Part shown: positions 35,259-45,990 of the stretch, in pieces
How positions within the stretch are numbered: position 1 is the stretch's first letter
How the letters are laid out: every line of letters starts with the position of its first letter
NCBI RefSeq assembly: GCF_902686445.1
Contig: NC_062216.1
Span: forward strand, 15,707,084 to 15,771,083
Direction: 5' to 3'
DNA: 64,000 nt
From: Sciurus carolinensis
Lineage: Eukaryota > Chordata > Mammalia > Rodentia > Sciuridae
The notes under the pieces: model-generated
The model's database searches: none
What the model was told of the DNA's origin: nothing
What the model saw: only the letters and a program-made list of their open reading frames with translations
Made by a program: the position numbers and the translations under genes

Positions 35259-36423
35259 GCGTCTGAGAAGGCAGTGAGCCCAGAGGTGGGGGGAGATGTG
35301 GGGTTTTAGTTCAGGAGGGCGTGATGACCCCAGGCCCTGCTTTCTCATCGTGCACTGGGGTGGGAGGTCTGGAGGGCCCTTGTCGGCTGCCAAGACGCCC
35401 TGGACTTTCTCTCCTGTCCCTGTGGTGGTGCTGCGTCTGTGCACAGTGATCCTGGTGCTGTGTCCTGTGGGTCTGGGTGCCCCAGCCAGTCTTCTTTTCT
35501 CTGGGACTCCTGACCCGGCCTTGCCTGTGGACACTGGCAGCAGGTGGGCCCTGGAAATCCCTTACGGGGTTGGAACCTACCTGGGATATGGACTCACTGG
35601 CAAAATTAGAAGCTCAGATCCTGATGTATTTGCGCTTCCTCTGCTCTTGGCTGTTTTCCTGTACTATTTGCTAGAAACTTCTTGGAGTCCCCATGGCTCA
35701 GTTGTGCTAAGAGGAGTCCAGGGAAGGATTTGTAGGTATATTTGAACTGTGCTTTAAATGTGCTTTAAATGTGGATGGCAGTCCTTCGGGACCAGTGAGG
35801 TGGGAGCAGCAGGCCACAGAATGTCAGAACCCTGAAGGGACAGGGAGGCCATGAGCCACTTGCTCTGGTGAGAGCATCAGCAACTGGAGGCTGTCCCTGT
35901 TAAACCTTGGGAAGCACTGTTCTACCTTAATAAGGGAATCTCTTCACAGTCTGTCATTTGGCAAACCCATATTCTTGACAAGATAAGTCATGATTTCCTT
36001 TAGACTTTGGAGGGAGTCCTAGGTGAGAATTTTGGTACTGCCCCTGGCTTGCTGTGTGCCTGGTGTGGAGTCTTTGGGTCTCTGTGAGGTGGAGAGAGTG
36101 GTGGCTGAGGGGATCATTTAACGGAAGACATGTGTTGAAGCACGTGGCATGTAGAATGTGCTTCATGATACTCTGCTCCTCTCCCCCTCTCCCTCCAACT
36201 CTGGAGAAAAGCGCTCCAGAGAGCTCTCTGTCCTTCCCACAAGGACCCCACAAAATTCATCTATTTATTTTATTATTCTGAAAATTGTTGCTTCCTTCCC
36301 CACAACAGAATCAGCATGAACAGCTGTGGTGGTCCAGGGTGGGGGTCCTCTGGGAGCCTGAAGCCAGTTAAGCTGGTGGGAACGGACTGAACATCCAACC
36401 TGTTTATAGAAAATGGTTAAGGA
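35259..36423. other. Unannotated non-coding stretch
   Basis: No gene is accepted. The 149-codon plus-strand frame at 35,296-35,745 has no known domain and no matching splice signals. Confidence 0.45.
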
Positions 36424-36625
36424 GCTGGGTCCGGTGATGCATGCCTGTAATCCCAGCAGCTAGAGAGGTTGAAGCAAGAGAATCTCAAGTTCGAGGTCAG
36501 CCTCAGCCACTTAGCTAGGTCCTAAGCAATTTGGCAAGACCCCGTCTTAAAAAATATGAAGGGTTGGTGATGGAGTTCAGGGGTTAAACACCTCTGTGTC
36601 CATTCCCCAACCAACAAAGAAAAGA
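36424..36625 (+). mobile_element. B1-ID composite SINE
   Basis: B1 part: 'gatgcatgcctgtaatccca', 'gcaagagaatctcaagttcg'. ID part: 'gttggtgatggagttcaggg' and a decayed B box. A short A-rich tail follows. It is older than the 14.2-kb copy, with more changes. Confidence 0.85.
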
Positions 36626-36939
36626 AGACCGTTAAAGACCGTTTTCTGCTAAGTCGGAACCATGGCTCTTAAAATCCTTATTCCCTGTCTGCAAATGGAA
36701 GGACCCAGAGAAAGGCCAAGTGGTGGTCTGGGGAGAGGAGAAACATGCAGATCCACATCTTATAGGCCACCCGAGTTGCCTTTTCTCATGGGACAGGAGA
36801 CTGTGGAGCCTCAAGGACTCTCCCACCAATCTCCTGTTGGTACTTGACATTCCTCCCGCCCCCCTCCACCCACCCTCCACATCCATCCATCACTGGGCTC
36901 CGTCAGAGGGGAACACCACAGCTCTGGCTCTCAAGGTGT
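36626..36939. other. Unannotated non-coding stretch
   Basis: No gene or named repeat is seen. Confidence 0.4.
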
Positions 36940-37480
36940 GGGAAAGGAGAGTAGATGAGAGTTTTGAAGCTTGTTGAGACGTGATAAATGGTGTGAAAGA
37001 GACATGAGCAGGGCAGGGTTATCAGAGTGTCCGAGAGGATTCCCAGACAGTGGCTTGTGACCTGGGTCACTAAGGACAAGTAGGAATTTCCCAGTGCAGT
37101 GAGGGTTGTGTGGCATGAGGAGGGAGTTCCTGAAAAACAGAATGCTGATGTGCAAAAGCTTGTAGGCAAGTTTTTGAGAAGTTGTGGCAAGTTCAAGAGC
37201 AGGCCCTGGGCCAGACTCCCAGCAAGCGACGGGATGTACGTGGGCTATGTGTTTGGGGTGGGGGGAGGTGAGGCTCTGGTGGCAGTTGGGAGCAGAATGT
37301 CCAAGAAGATGGGATTTGGGGCTGGAGAGGCTAAATTCATATGCTCATGGGGTAGTTCCACTTTATTCTGGTGGGTGGGTGGGGGGCTTCGCAGGATTTT
37401 GAGCAAGAAAGCAATATAGCCATTTATTTTTGTGACTAGTCATATAGATATTGAAAAAGGTCTAATATGGATGCTTTGCT
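36940..37480 (-). mobile_element. Probable L2 LINE fragment, minus orientation
   Basis: 'gagggttgtgtggcatgagg', 'cttgtaggcaagtttttgag' and 'cttcgcaggattttgagcaa' in order resemble the L2 antisense segment that contains 'gccttgtaggc' and 'gggttttgagcag'. It is highly diverged. Confidence 0.4.
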
Positions 37481-38929
37481 TTTGTAGAGTGTAAGGCTCC
37501 GTTTAAATAGCAGGTTCACCTGATGCCTCCCGCCCTCTTTGGCTCCAGGCATGTCTGCTCAGGTCAATACGAGTATCCTCGCCAGTGTTTCTCCAGGCCT
37601 CAAGCCTCAACCCACTTGGCTGGGGCCATGAAGCCTGCTGGGTTTGTCCTGGGCCTGGACAGGGTGTTGGACCTGGTCCCCCACTCCTTGTCACTGGTTG
37701 TGGTTTGGCTATGGATGGCCACACCTGTCCCCTTACCCTAACGAAGAAGACACCGACTCTCGAGTGTTGGCATCTCCTGGAACCACTGTCATCAGTTAGC
37801 CAGAAATGACATGGCCTACACTACCCGAGGTCCAGTGTTCAGGAGCATCTAGCAGGTCCCTGTCTCCACTCCCCCTCCTGTGCTCCAAGATCAACCTCGG
37901 TCTCCTTCTCTTTTTGAGGAGCAGCCCAGAGCCCCCAGAGTCTTTCTAGTTGACCATGGTTTGTGTCAGACTGGACTGGGCCTTCAGCATCCTGCCGAAC
38001 CTGTGAGGAAAGCTAAATGGGAAAACAAAGATACAGGGATTGTCCCAAGCCAGCAGGTAAAGAAGAGTCAAAGGGTGGAGTGTCTAAGGTGGGGACAAGT
38101 ATTGGCCAGCTGTGGGGCCAGCCAGTTCCTTAAATCATCCAGCCAAGACCTCCCTCCGAGGACTCTCCTTGTGCGCCCATCCTGCTGGATTTGAGACACA
38201 CTCTCTGAAGGCCCCATCTCCCCCTCACCCCCAGTGCAGTGCCAGGCCGGCTTCTACCCCCGCACCTCTGTGCCCTCTTAGGCGCTGTCTGGTGGGCCAG
38301 GGTGGGGCTGCTCTGTCAGCTGCAGGAATCCTCCTGACCCAGGACTTGCCCTCTGGGTCTGCGTCTCCCACCTGACAGGCTTCCTCTGAACACACACTGG
38401 CTCTGGGGCGAGGTCGAACCCCAGTGCCTGACACACTGTCTGACGTCACCTGAGTGCCCTGTGGTGGTTGGGTAAAGTGATAAGAAAGTGGAGGGACACA
38501 GTGGCTCGTCTTCTGGAAGCTGATAGATGCAGCGGTCCGTCTTCCTGTGCTGCCTTGAGTCCCTTCCTCTGTGAAGGGGCAGACAGGGCCAGATCCACCT
38601 GGAGCAAGTCTTCAGCAAGAGCCCTGCCTCCTGTGTGGCTGATGATTTCCTTTCCTTCTTCTAGCCCTGCCTCCATGTGGTTTTAGGGCGGAGGCCCACC
38701 TGTTGACATAGCCTGTCAGACCTGAGGTCATTTAGAGAACCCGTCCATGGGAAAGCCCTTGCTGCAGCCAAGGGAGTGAATGGGGTGTGAGCCCCTCCCC
38801 GGCTCTATGTCCCTCTGCACTGACCTCAGGCTTGTGCCCAGACTGGACATGTGGAGGGGCTCTATGGGTTTGAGTGAATGGAGTCCTGCATTTCCCCCTG
38901 TATTTTAACATCAGCCAAAACATTATTAT
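37481..38929. other. Unannotated non-coding stretch
   Basis: No gene or named repeat is seen, although the GC content is higher than elsewhere. The open frames lack coding features. Confidence 0.45.
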
Positions 38930-39065
38930 TATTTTTTGAGATTCTTTTTTTGACTTTTTCTTTTGGGGGCTAGGTCTCACTATGTTACTCAGGATGGTCT
39001 CAAACTCAGCTAACCTCCTGCCTCAGCCTCCTAAGCAGCTGGGACTACTGGCACCATGACTCCCG
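38930..39065 (-). mobile_element. Old 7SL/B1-type SINE monomer, minus orientation
   Basis: 'ctaggtctcactatgttact', 'cctcctgcctcagcctccta' and 'agcagctgggactactggca' are the reverse complement of a 7SL-derived monomer, with T-rich sequence on the left as its tail. No ID part is attached, unlike the other composite copies. Confidence 0.75.
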
Positions 39066-39770
39066 ACTTTTGATCTCTGAGATTCTTGAATGGCAGCTTT
39101 TTCTTGGTATTGGAAGAAGGTGATCTATCCTAACATTATAGAGGTACTCACAGTTCTCCTGGGAAATCCCATGTGGGACAAATGATGTTAATTTATGAAT
39201 ATTTACAGGCAACTAACTCCATACCCTAGTGAGCATAGTCTTGCAAGTTCAAAGGTTAGCCTTCCAACAGTAGGAACAGAATTTTAATTGAAAAAGGTAA
39301 AGCAGGCATCTTGCAGATGTGGTTTGATTTGGGGGGCATTCTATTAGGGAACACTGAAATGACTCTAGCCATTGTAATAGATTCTTATTTAAATGAGATT
39401 TCACTTTTTTTCCCCCTAATATAGAGAAAATTGTCAGTGTTTGCAATGTTTTTCAATGAACTGCGTTTTCTTTCTTTCAAAAAATCACAAGTGATTTATT
39501 TTGTAATGCAATATTGCCTAACATTCATGGGCTCATTTGAATAAATTATTCATCAGCATTTTTGTTTCCATCACACACACACACTGACCCATGCCTACCT
39601 TGCGACCCATTGACTCCTTTCCTGTCACCAAAGTGCAGAGACATGGTTCAGCCTCGGTGAGGAATACAGGTGGACAGACAGGGCAAGTTGCTCTTCACTA
39701 AAGCCACAAAAGACGAGGCTATTAAGAATGCTTGATGAATGTCTCTCCAGTGGAGGTGGAAGGATACCGA
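39066..39770. other. Unannotated stretch with an AT-rich, possibly conserved block
   Basis: No gene is seen. The part 39,478-39,570 ('cacaagtgatttattttgta', 'gaataaattattcatcagca') is repeat-free and rich in homeodomain-like words. It lies just upstream of the duplicated element at 39,771. Confidence 0.4.
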
Positions 39771-39934
39771 TCCCAGGATCAGTATGTTCCCCACAGGATC
39801 TCTTATTATTATTTTTAAATATTAATAGAACTAATTAAACATAGAGGTGTGCTCCAGCCCTGATCTGTGGTTTCTCATCTCTCCTCTTCTCCCTTCCTCT
39901 CCCTGTGCATTGTTAAATCCTCAAGTGAGAAGGG
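39771..39934 (+). repeat. Direct local duplication, copy A (homeodomain-motif segment)
   Basis: From 'tcccaggatcagtatgttcc' to 'aatcctcaagtgagaagg' this segment is repeated at 41,113-41,290. The first 125 bp differ at only a handful of bases. The core holds 'atattaatagaactaattaa', which has TAAT motifs. It has no SINE/LINE features (no tail, no internal Pol III boxes), so it looks like a genomic segment copied locally rather than a transposon. Confidence 0.85.
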
Positions 39935-39984
39935 AAGGATCTAGGAGGTGGCCCACCAGTGTGTCTATATGTCCCCATTAGGCA

Positions 39985-40540
39985 GGAGTTCAGGGCCACC
40001 AAGATGGCAGAGGCAGAGCACAAGACAATGCTGCTGGAGGACAAGACAGGGAGGAGAGTCATCCTGTCCCTGTTTGTGATTAAGTCCCATCACCATGAAA
40101 ACGTCTGCCACTAAGGACTTATGGCCCATGATAACCCTGGCCACAGGTTCAACATCCTAAAATGACCCACTGGGGTAAAGTGAATAGTACTCTAACCAGC
40201 TTCTCTAAAGTAACCAATGGGGAAAATTGGATGCTAATCTAATCAGGTATTATAAGGTGACCAATGGGGGAAAATGAGGTCAGGTCTTCAATCCGTGGAG
40301 GGAAGAGGGCACCTCACTGCCAAGCATATGAGACCCTGATTTCCAGACGTCGGGGCCTTGAGCCTCTCCACGCTTGGCTCACTCCACGTCACCTTCCCGA
40401 TGTTCCGTCTACCATCACCTTCACGAAATCTGCACTCTGCTTATTACTTCTGTAGGCCTTGCTCAATTCTTTGTTTGGGACATCAAGGAGCTGGACCCCA
40501 ACTGGATGCCCCTGTGAAAACATTACCACCTGGAGCGGTC
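39985..40540 (+). mobile_element. Possible retroviral-type LTR
   Basis: 'aatggggaaaattggatgct', 'cactccacgtcaccttcccg' and a U5-like 'ttctttgtttgggacatcaa' give an ERV LTR impression, and it lies between the two duplicate copies. I see no clear TG...CA ends and no internal genes. Confidence is low. Confidence 0.3.
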
Positions 40541-41112
40541 TGAGGAGTCTGGTGTGCCCTGGGGTCAGGCCCGACATGCGCATGTGCACAGGATGCGTGT
40601 TTACCGATGGCTTTGGGTGGGTGCAATCCTTTCTCTGGGCTCTTCTTGTCTGACAGAGAATACAGTTTCGCAGCTGAGCACTGGGACTGGAGGCCTTGAG
40701 TTTCAGTCCAGGGTGCAGGTGTTCGTCCACACCCCCTAAGGGCAGCACGGACTCCGTGCGCAACGCTGATCAGCAGCCAAAGTGAGACCACCAGCCCGTG
40801 CTCTCTGGGGAGTGGGCTGCCTGCGGCACTGGTCTAAGGATCTGGCCTTTCCAGGTGCGCAGAGACCTTTGGGAGGAGCCCTGACCTCTGAGATGGTGGC
40901 ATGGGAAGGGCTTTGTGCCCAAGGACAGAGAGGCTACAGGCAAGCTCGAGTCTGACCTTCATACCAACTGGCATCTCAAGGTGGCTGTGACCCTGGGTTC
41001 ATTCCCAGGTGAGCGGGAAAGTCTCTTTCTCTCCTTCTCACTAAAGAAAACCTGAGTCCTTTGGGGCCTCTGGCATTCCCTGCTCCAGAACAGCTGTCAA
41101 TCTCTAGAGCAG
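40541..41112. other. Unannotated non-coding stretch
   Basis: No gene or named repeat is seen. Confidence 0.4.
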
Positions 41113-41290
41113 TCCCAGGATCAGTATATTCCCCACAGGTTCTCTTATTATTATTTTTAAATATTAATAGAACTAATTAAATATAGAGGTGTGCTCCAGC
41201 CCTGATCTGTGGCTTCTCATCTCGCCTCCCCGCCCTCCTGCTCCCTGCTGCGCCCGAGCGTGCATTGTCAAATCCTCAAGTGAGAAGGAG
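41113..41290 (+). repeat. Direct local duplication, copy B (homeodomain-motif segment)
   Basis: The partner of 39,771-39,934. It carries an extra CpG-containing, C-rich insert ('ctgctgcgcccgagcg' near 41,246) that copy A lacks. After this copy the sequence continues into another motif-rich block with no counterpart after copy A. That suggests copy B is the original place and copy A the derived one. Confidence 0.85.
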
Positions 41291-41425
41291 GGAGAAAAGC
41301 AGGCCAGATAACGCAGCATTGGTATGCCGGCCCAGGCTGCGGACACAGGGGACCGCTTTTAATCCAGTCCATTAATCAATTTCTTCGTAGAAATTGAATT
41401 AACTGTCTTTCATCAACATCACATC
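41291..41425. promoter_or_regulatory. Candidate conserved enhancer block next to copy B
   Basis: Repeat-free sequence with 'gcttttaatccagtccatta', 'atcaatttcttcgtagaaat' and 'tgaattaactgtctttcatc'. It is dense in TAAT and TAATCC sites (homeodomain and Otx/Pitx-like). The regulatory role is inferred from composition only. Confidence 0.35.
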
Positions 41426-41919
41426 CCAGGACTTGAAAACATCGTGTGCACACAGGAATGTAAATGCAGAGGTGTCGCCTCCCTTCCCGCGAAGATGGAC
41501 CGGCGGGGCTGGAGTTCTTGTTCTGTGGGTCCAGTGCATGGAGAGGGGAGGCCCTGAAAGTCATATGGGGCTGGACTTGGCCGGGTCTTGCCTTGAACCT
41601 GGGATCCAGGGGAGACGGCAAAGCAATCTGCCATTTGTTTTTGTTTGTTGTTTGCGCTAATGGCCATGTAGAGAGGTTTCCTGCTCCTAATCCTCCTTTA
41701 ACCTAAGTATACTCGCCATCAAATATTGGTCACTGTAAGATTTTTTTTCCTCTGGGCTTGGATGGCACAAAATTCCACTGGCTCATGCCCTGCTGCACCC
41801 CATCTGAGTCCTTCATCCCTGCGGAGATGAAACTCTTTCACGGGGTCAGCAGGCTCCTGCTCTCGTGGGGAATCTATCCAAGCAAGTATAAAAGTATCTC
41901 TGAGAGAACGATGTGGATT
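41426..41919. other. Unannotated non-coding stretch
   Basis: No gene or named repeat is seen. Confidence 0.4.
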
Positions 41920-42290
41920 TTTTTTAAATTTATTTTTTCAATTGGTGAATAAAAATTCTACATACCTATGGCATATGATATGATGTTTCGTCATAGGCAT
42001 ACACTGCGGAATGGCTAAATCAAATGAATGAACATCTCTATTATTTGACATACTTACCAATTTTTGTGGGGCGAACATGTAGAATCTTCTCTTAGCAATG
42101 TTCAAGTACACAATATATTATTATTAACTCTTCACCATGTCATGCAATAGAGCTCTTGAATTTATTTCTCCTCTTTAGCTGAAATTTTGTGTCCTTTACC
42201 CTTTGACCAACATCTCAGTCCCACCTGCCTCCCCGCACCCCTAGCCCTCTGCCTGGAATCCCCACTCTGCCCCAGCTCCTGTCCCTGCTG
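41920..42290 (-). mobile_element. Old L1 (L1MA/B-like) 3' end, minus orientation
   Basis: 'ttggtgaataaaaattctac', 'gcggaatggctaaatcaaat', 'tattattattaactcttcac' and 'tttgaccaacatctcagtcc' form the antisense 3' UTR of this L1 group. No coding part remains. Confidence 0.75.
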
Positions 42291-42435
42291 TTGCCTGACT
42301 GATTTCTGAGACCTTTAGACTTTTCCTTGGCCTCTCTTAGGGGGTCAGGTTCCCTGGTCACATCTCTGCACAGCAGCCTGAGTGACTCTTCCTCACAATG
42401 AGCCCTGCTAGGACCACGGTTTACACCCAGGTCCC

Positions 42436-42815
42436 TCTGCTACTGTTTGAATGTACCCCCCAAAGTTCCTGTGTTGGAAACTTAATCCCTACATTCATAT
42501 GCTGATGGTTTTGGAGGTGGGATTTAGGGAGGTAATTAGCGTTAGATGAGGTCATAAGCGCAGGGTCCCCATAACGGCATTGGTAACGTCAGTGGAACAG
42601 AGACCAGAACTGGTACTTCTGCTCTTTGACCATGTGATGTCCTTGCCATGTTGGACGCGGTAAGAAGACCTTGCCAGCTGCCCATAGCATGCTTTCAGAC
42701 TTCCCAGCCTCCAAAACTGCCGAAAAAAAAAAAAAAAAAAAAAAAGAGTTTTTCTTTATAAGCTACTGTCTCAGGTATTCTGTATATCAACACAAAATGG
42801 ACTGAGACACTCTCT
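42436..42815 (+). mobile_element. MaLR-type LTR with expanded poly(A)
   Basis: 'ctactgtttgaatgtacccc', 'ggttttggaggtgggattta', 'cagacttcccagcctccaaa' and the end 'aaatggactgagacac' give the MaLR layout. A pure run of 23 A (42,723-42,745) sits where the LTR usually has its AATAAA signal. Confidence 0.8.
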
Positions 42816-42889
42816 CCAGACTTGGTGTGACGAGGCGGAGTTGGGGGCAGGGGCTTGTCTGTTTTGGTCACTTTGTTAGAGTCAGGGCT

Positions 42890-43149
42890 GCCCATAGTAG
42901 ATGCTTAATAAACTTTGCAGAGGTATTTGCTGGATGGATGAGCAAGACTCAAGCTTAGAGAGGTTCATCTGGGGAAATGGTGGGAGCAGCCAGGAGGCAG
43001 CTTGCTCAGTGCAGCCCTGGGCAGCGATGCCAAGTGAGATCGGAGGGGACTGCGTGTCGCACTGAGGGTCTTGGACTTGATCCTGCAGGTAGAAGGAACC
43101 ATGGAAGGTTGTTGGGCAAGACACTGACTTAGCCTGATGTGTGTTTTAG
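42890..43149 (-). mobile_element. Probable L2 LINE fragment, minus orientation
   Basis: 'ccatagtagatgcttaataa' and 'gagggtcttggacttgatcc' in this order resemble the L2 antisense 3' region. Weak and diverged. Confidence 0.4.
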
Positions 43150-43157
43150 AAATACAA

Positions 43158-43246
43158 GGGCTGGGGATAGCTCAGTTGGTAGAGTGCCTGCCTTGCAAGC
43201 ACAAAGCCCTGGGTTCAAATCCCCAGCAATCCCGCAGGGGGAAAAA
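43158..43246 (+). mobile_element. ID SINE with intact promoter boxes
   Basis: A tRNA-derived ID element whose A box ('tagctcagttggtagagtg') and B box ('gggttcaaatcc') look intact. It has a GC-interrupted A tail. The flanks repeat 'aaatacaa' (43,150-43,157 and 43,247-43,254). It is the best-preserved ID in the window. It is not a tRNA gene: there is no acceptor-stem pairing that I can find and it carries a tail. Confidence 0.9.
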
Positions 43247-43254
43247 AAATACAA

Positions 43255-43851
43255 TTGGAGGGCACTTGAATCCAGAGGTAATGATCCAGCACTGGCTCTG
43301 ATTTGATTTCCAGGTTCTCACGTTGCCAGTTAGGCTAAGTGAAGGAAAGCAAGTCTGGGGTTTCGTGGTGGCAAGTGCGTAGCACCATGGGTGCACAGCA
43401 TCTTCCCTGTGCCCCCCAACTCCCCTCTGCTCCACCCCTTCCAGGCTCCTGTCACCCGGTTTGCTTGCTGCTCACTTGGAGCCAAGGCTGCTGGTCCAGC
43501 TCCTGGGCTGTGCCCCTCCAGCCCCTGCTTTCCTGTGTGCCCCTTTGCCTGCAGCATCCTTCCCACTCCTTTCCTTCTCCCTTTCCCCACACTACCTGTC
43601 TTTTGGGGCCCAGATCAACTCTCTCTACCTCCATGGAGCCTCCCTGACCACCACAGACCAGCATACTCTATGGAACTCAGAAATAACTGGTGTTTTCTGC
43701 TCATCAGAGATTCATAGAACCAGAAGGCAGGCTGTAGAGGTTAGTGGGATCCATTTCCTCTTCTAATAGGAGGGCAACTGAGAAGGAATCAATTGTTAGG
43801 GACATGAGGCTAGGGAGCAGCAAAACCAGGACTAGATTTCAGATGGTGTAT
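43255..43851. other. Unannotated non-coding stretch
   Basis: No gene is accepted. Three overlapping plus-strand frames and two minus-strand frames of about 70-108 codons at 43,330-43,770 reflect a C-rich segment free of stops, not a coding signal. Confidence 0.45.
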
Positions 43852-44200
43852 TGGTCAGCTTTCTGTTACTCTAATAACATACCTGAGATATTTAACTTAA
43901 GAAGAGTAAAGGTTTGTTTTGGCTCACAGTTTTGGAGGTTTCAGTCCATGGTCAGTTGGTCCCACTGCTTTTGGTCCTGTGGAGAGCTTAGCAGCACATC
44001 AATGCAGGAGCACACCACAGAGGAAGCTGCTTACCTCATGGTGTCCAGGAAGAAAGAGAGGAAAACACTAGAATCACAAAATCCCCTTGGAGGGCACACG
44101 CTCAATGACCTAAACCCTCCCAGTAGGCCCCATCTCTTAAAGTTCCCCTCATCTTCCAGTAGCTCCAAGCTGAGGCCCAAGCATTTAATACAGAGACTGT
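43852..44200 (-). mobile_element. MaLR-type LTR, minus orientation
   Basis: 'ggtcagctttctgttactct', 'ttttggctcacagttttgga', 'ggcccccatctc'-like text ('aggccccatctcttaaagtt') and 'gctgaggcccaagcatttaa' at the end follow a reverse MaLR LTR. Confidence 0.75.
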
Positions 44201-44204
44201 ATTA

Positions 44205-44735
44205 GGATTCTCTAGAGGAACAGAATCAACAGGAAGTATGAATATTAAAAGGGGATTTATTAGATTGACTTACACGACCAGAAGCTGGATAGTCCACAAT
44301 GGCAGTCTGCAGGTGGAGAGCTGGAAGAACCAGCAGCTACACAGTCCAAGAGGTGGAAGCCCCAGAACAAGAAAGGGGATCATCCATGCTTCCCTAGTCC
44401 TCAACCAAGGCTTCTGGAAACTACCTGGAGAATCACTGGCAGAGTCCGCTTTGGAAGAGTGAAGAAGCGAGAGTCTGATATCCTCAGATAATTGAAGCAG
44501 TGATCAAGAACCTGTTCAAGAAGAGCTGAATTTGCATCTGCTTCTGCTTCTTTGTCCTTCCAGCTTTTATTCCATCCTATTGGGTGGTGCCACCCATGCT
44601 CAGGGAGGGGCTCCATTTCAGTTCACTAGCCCACATGCCAATCATTCCTAGACATGCCCTCATGGACACACTCTAAAGCCTCTTAATCATCTGCATCTCT
44701 TAATCCAATCAAGTTGACAATTCAAATGAACCATT
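44205..44735 (-). mobile_element. MLT2-like (ERVL) LTR, minus orientation
   Basis: 'ggattctctagaggaacaga', 'gatttattagattgacttac', 'tattgggtggtgccacccat' and the end 'ccaatcaagttgacaattca' match the reverse ERVL LTR also seen at 34.8 and 51.8 kb. It abuts a MaLR LTR. Confidence 0.7.
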
Positions 44736-45879
44736 ACAGAGAACTTTGGAGTTTGGACACTTTCACAAACTATGGTAGGGGGCTTGACCCAAGTCCATGG
44801 CTTTTCTGCTGCATGGAACTGCGTCCCTGGGCCCTGAATGTGAGCAGGTTCTTGTGTTCCCATCTGAGTTTTCAGCACGGGATGGAGTTCTCCAACAAAA
44901 CTACTAACTCCTGGAAGACCAGGGCTAGAGCTCCTCGTTCATCCATGGGTGAGGGCTTGCCATGAAGTAGTCATGCAATGAAGCATCTCTGGGTCGAGAT
45001 ATTTCAGATGGGAATGAGGACCTTGCTCTTCATAAGCTCCAGCACTCTTTAATTGGGACAGTGGTGATATGAGAACAAGACTTTTGAGTTTTGAAGCTTC
45101 AGGTGGGAGCCAGAGCAGGGGCTGATGGCTGAGGGTGTACCTGTGCATCTCCTGGGGGCAGGTCTGGAGCATCACTTGCCTCAGGGTCCTTAGAAGAGGT
45201 CTGTTCTGCTTCAATGCCACTTGTCAACGCCTCTCCTCCCTGTGTCCCTACCTGCCTGGCTTCTGGTGGACTCACTCAGCTCTGTCCCTCCCTGTCTGCC
45301 TGTGTTACATTCTGGGAGGGCACTGGATTTCCATGGCTCTGGCTCTCACCAGGTTCAGGTGACATGGGTCTTTCCCTGGGATCCCTCATGCACCATGGCA
45401 CTGCTGGCTTCCGGTCACTGCGGGTTTCAAGTGCCTTTCATCCCTTGTTGGTTCCCCTGTCACAAGTCCTTACTGAATTCTCCTTCAAGCATGCTGCTTT
45501 CTCCTGGGACCTGGTGAGTCTGGTGAGTGGGAGGAGATACAGGACCAAGGACTTTGGGCAGTGATGCCAGATGCTGAGGAACAGCTGTGCCTGTGTGGTG
45601 TCATTGAGACAGCTCCCTGGGTGGCCACGGGGATGAGTGTGGACAGAGGGGAACTCGCCCGCTCTCCCCATTGTTAGCTGACCCTATAGGGTCGCCCACA
45701 TTTCCCCCCTTTATTGTATGAAGGACATATTCATTCAAAAAAATAGGTAAGATATTGCCACTTCCCTCTAAATGAGAAATACATGAAAAAATTCCACGGG
45801 GGGTGGGTAGCTGAAGAGGACAGGTGGGTGTCAGGTGTGGTTAGATGGGAAAGCCACCACCCTGTGCCTTCAAAAATGG
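44736..45879. other. Unannotated non-coding stretch
   Basis: No gene or named repeat is seen. Confidence 0.4.
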
Positions 45880-45990
45880 ACTATGAGGTGGGTAGAACTC
45901 TGGCTTTGGAGGAGGAAGGTGAACTTAGGCCCTGGGTTCTTGAATTACCCTCCGAGCCTTCTTGGTGAACTGGGAAAACTTGCAAGATTG
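45880..45990 (+). repeat. MIR SINE fragment
   Basis: 'ggtagaactctggctttgga' and 'ttaggccctgggttcttgaa', then 'gaactgggaaaacttgca', follow the MIR pattern. Divergent. Confidence 0.4.

Noticed and set aside
35296..35745. 149-codon plus-strand frame
   Set aside because: No known domain, no clear splice signals, overlapped by other frames; it looks like a chance opening in GC-rich DNA.
43155..43255. tRNA gene
   Set aside because: It has tRNA-like A and B boxes but also an A-rich tail and target-site duplication, so it is an ID SINE.
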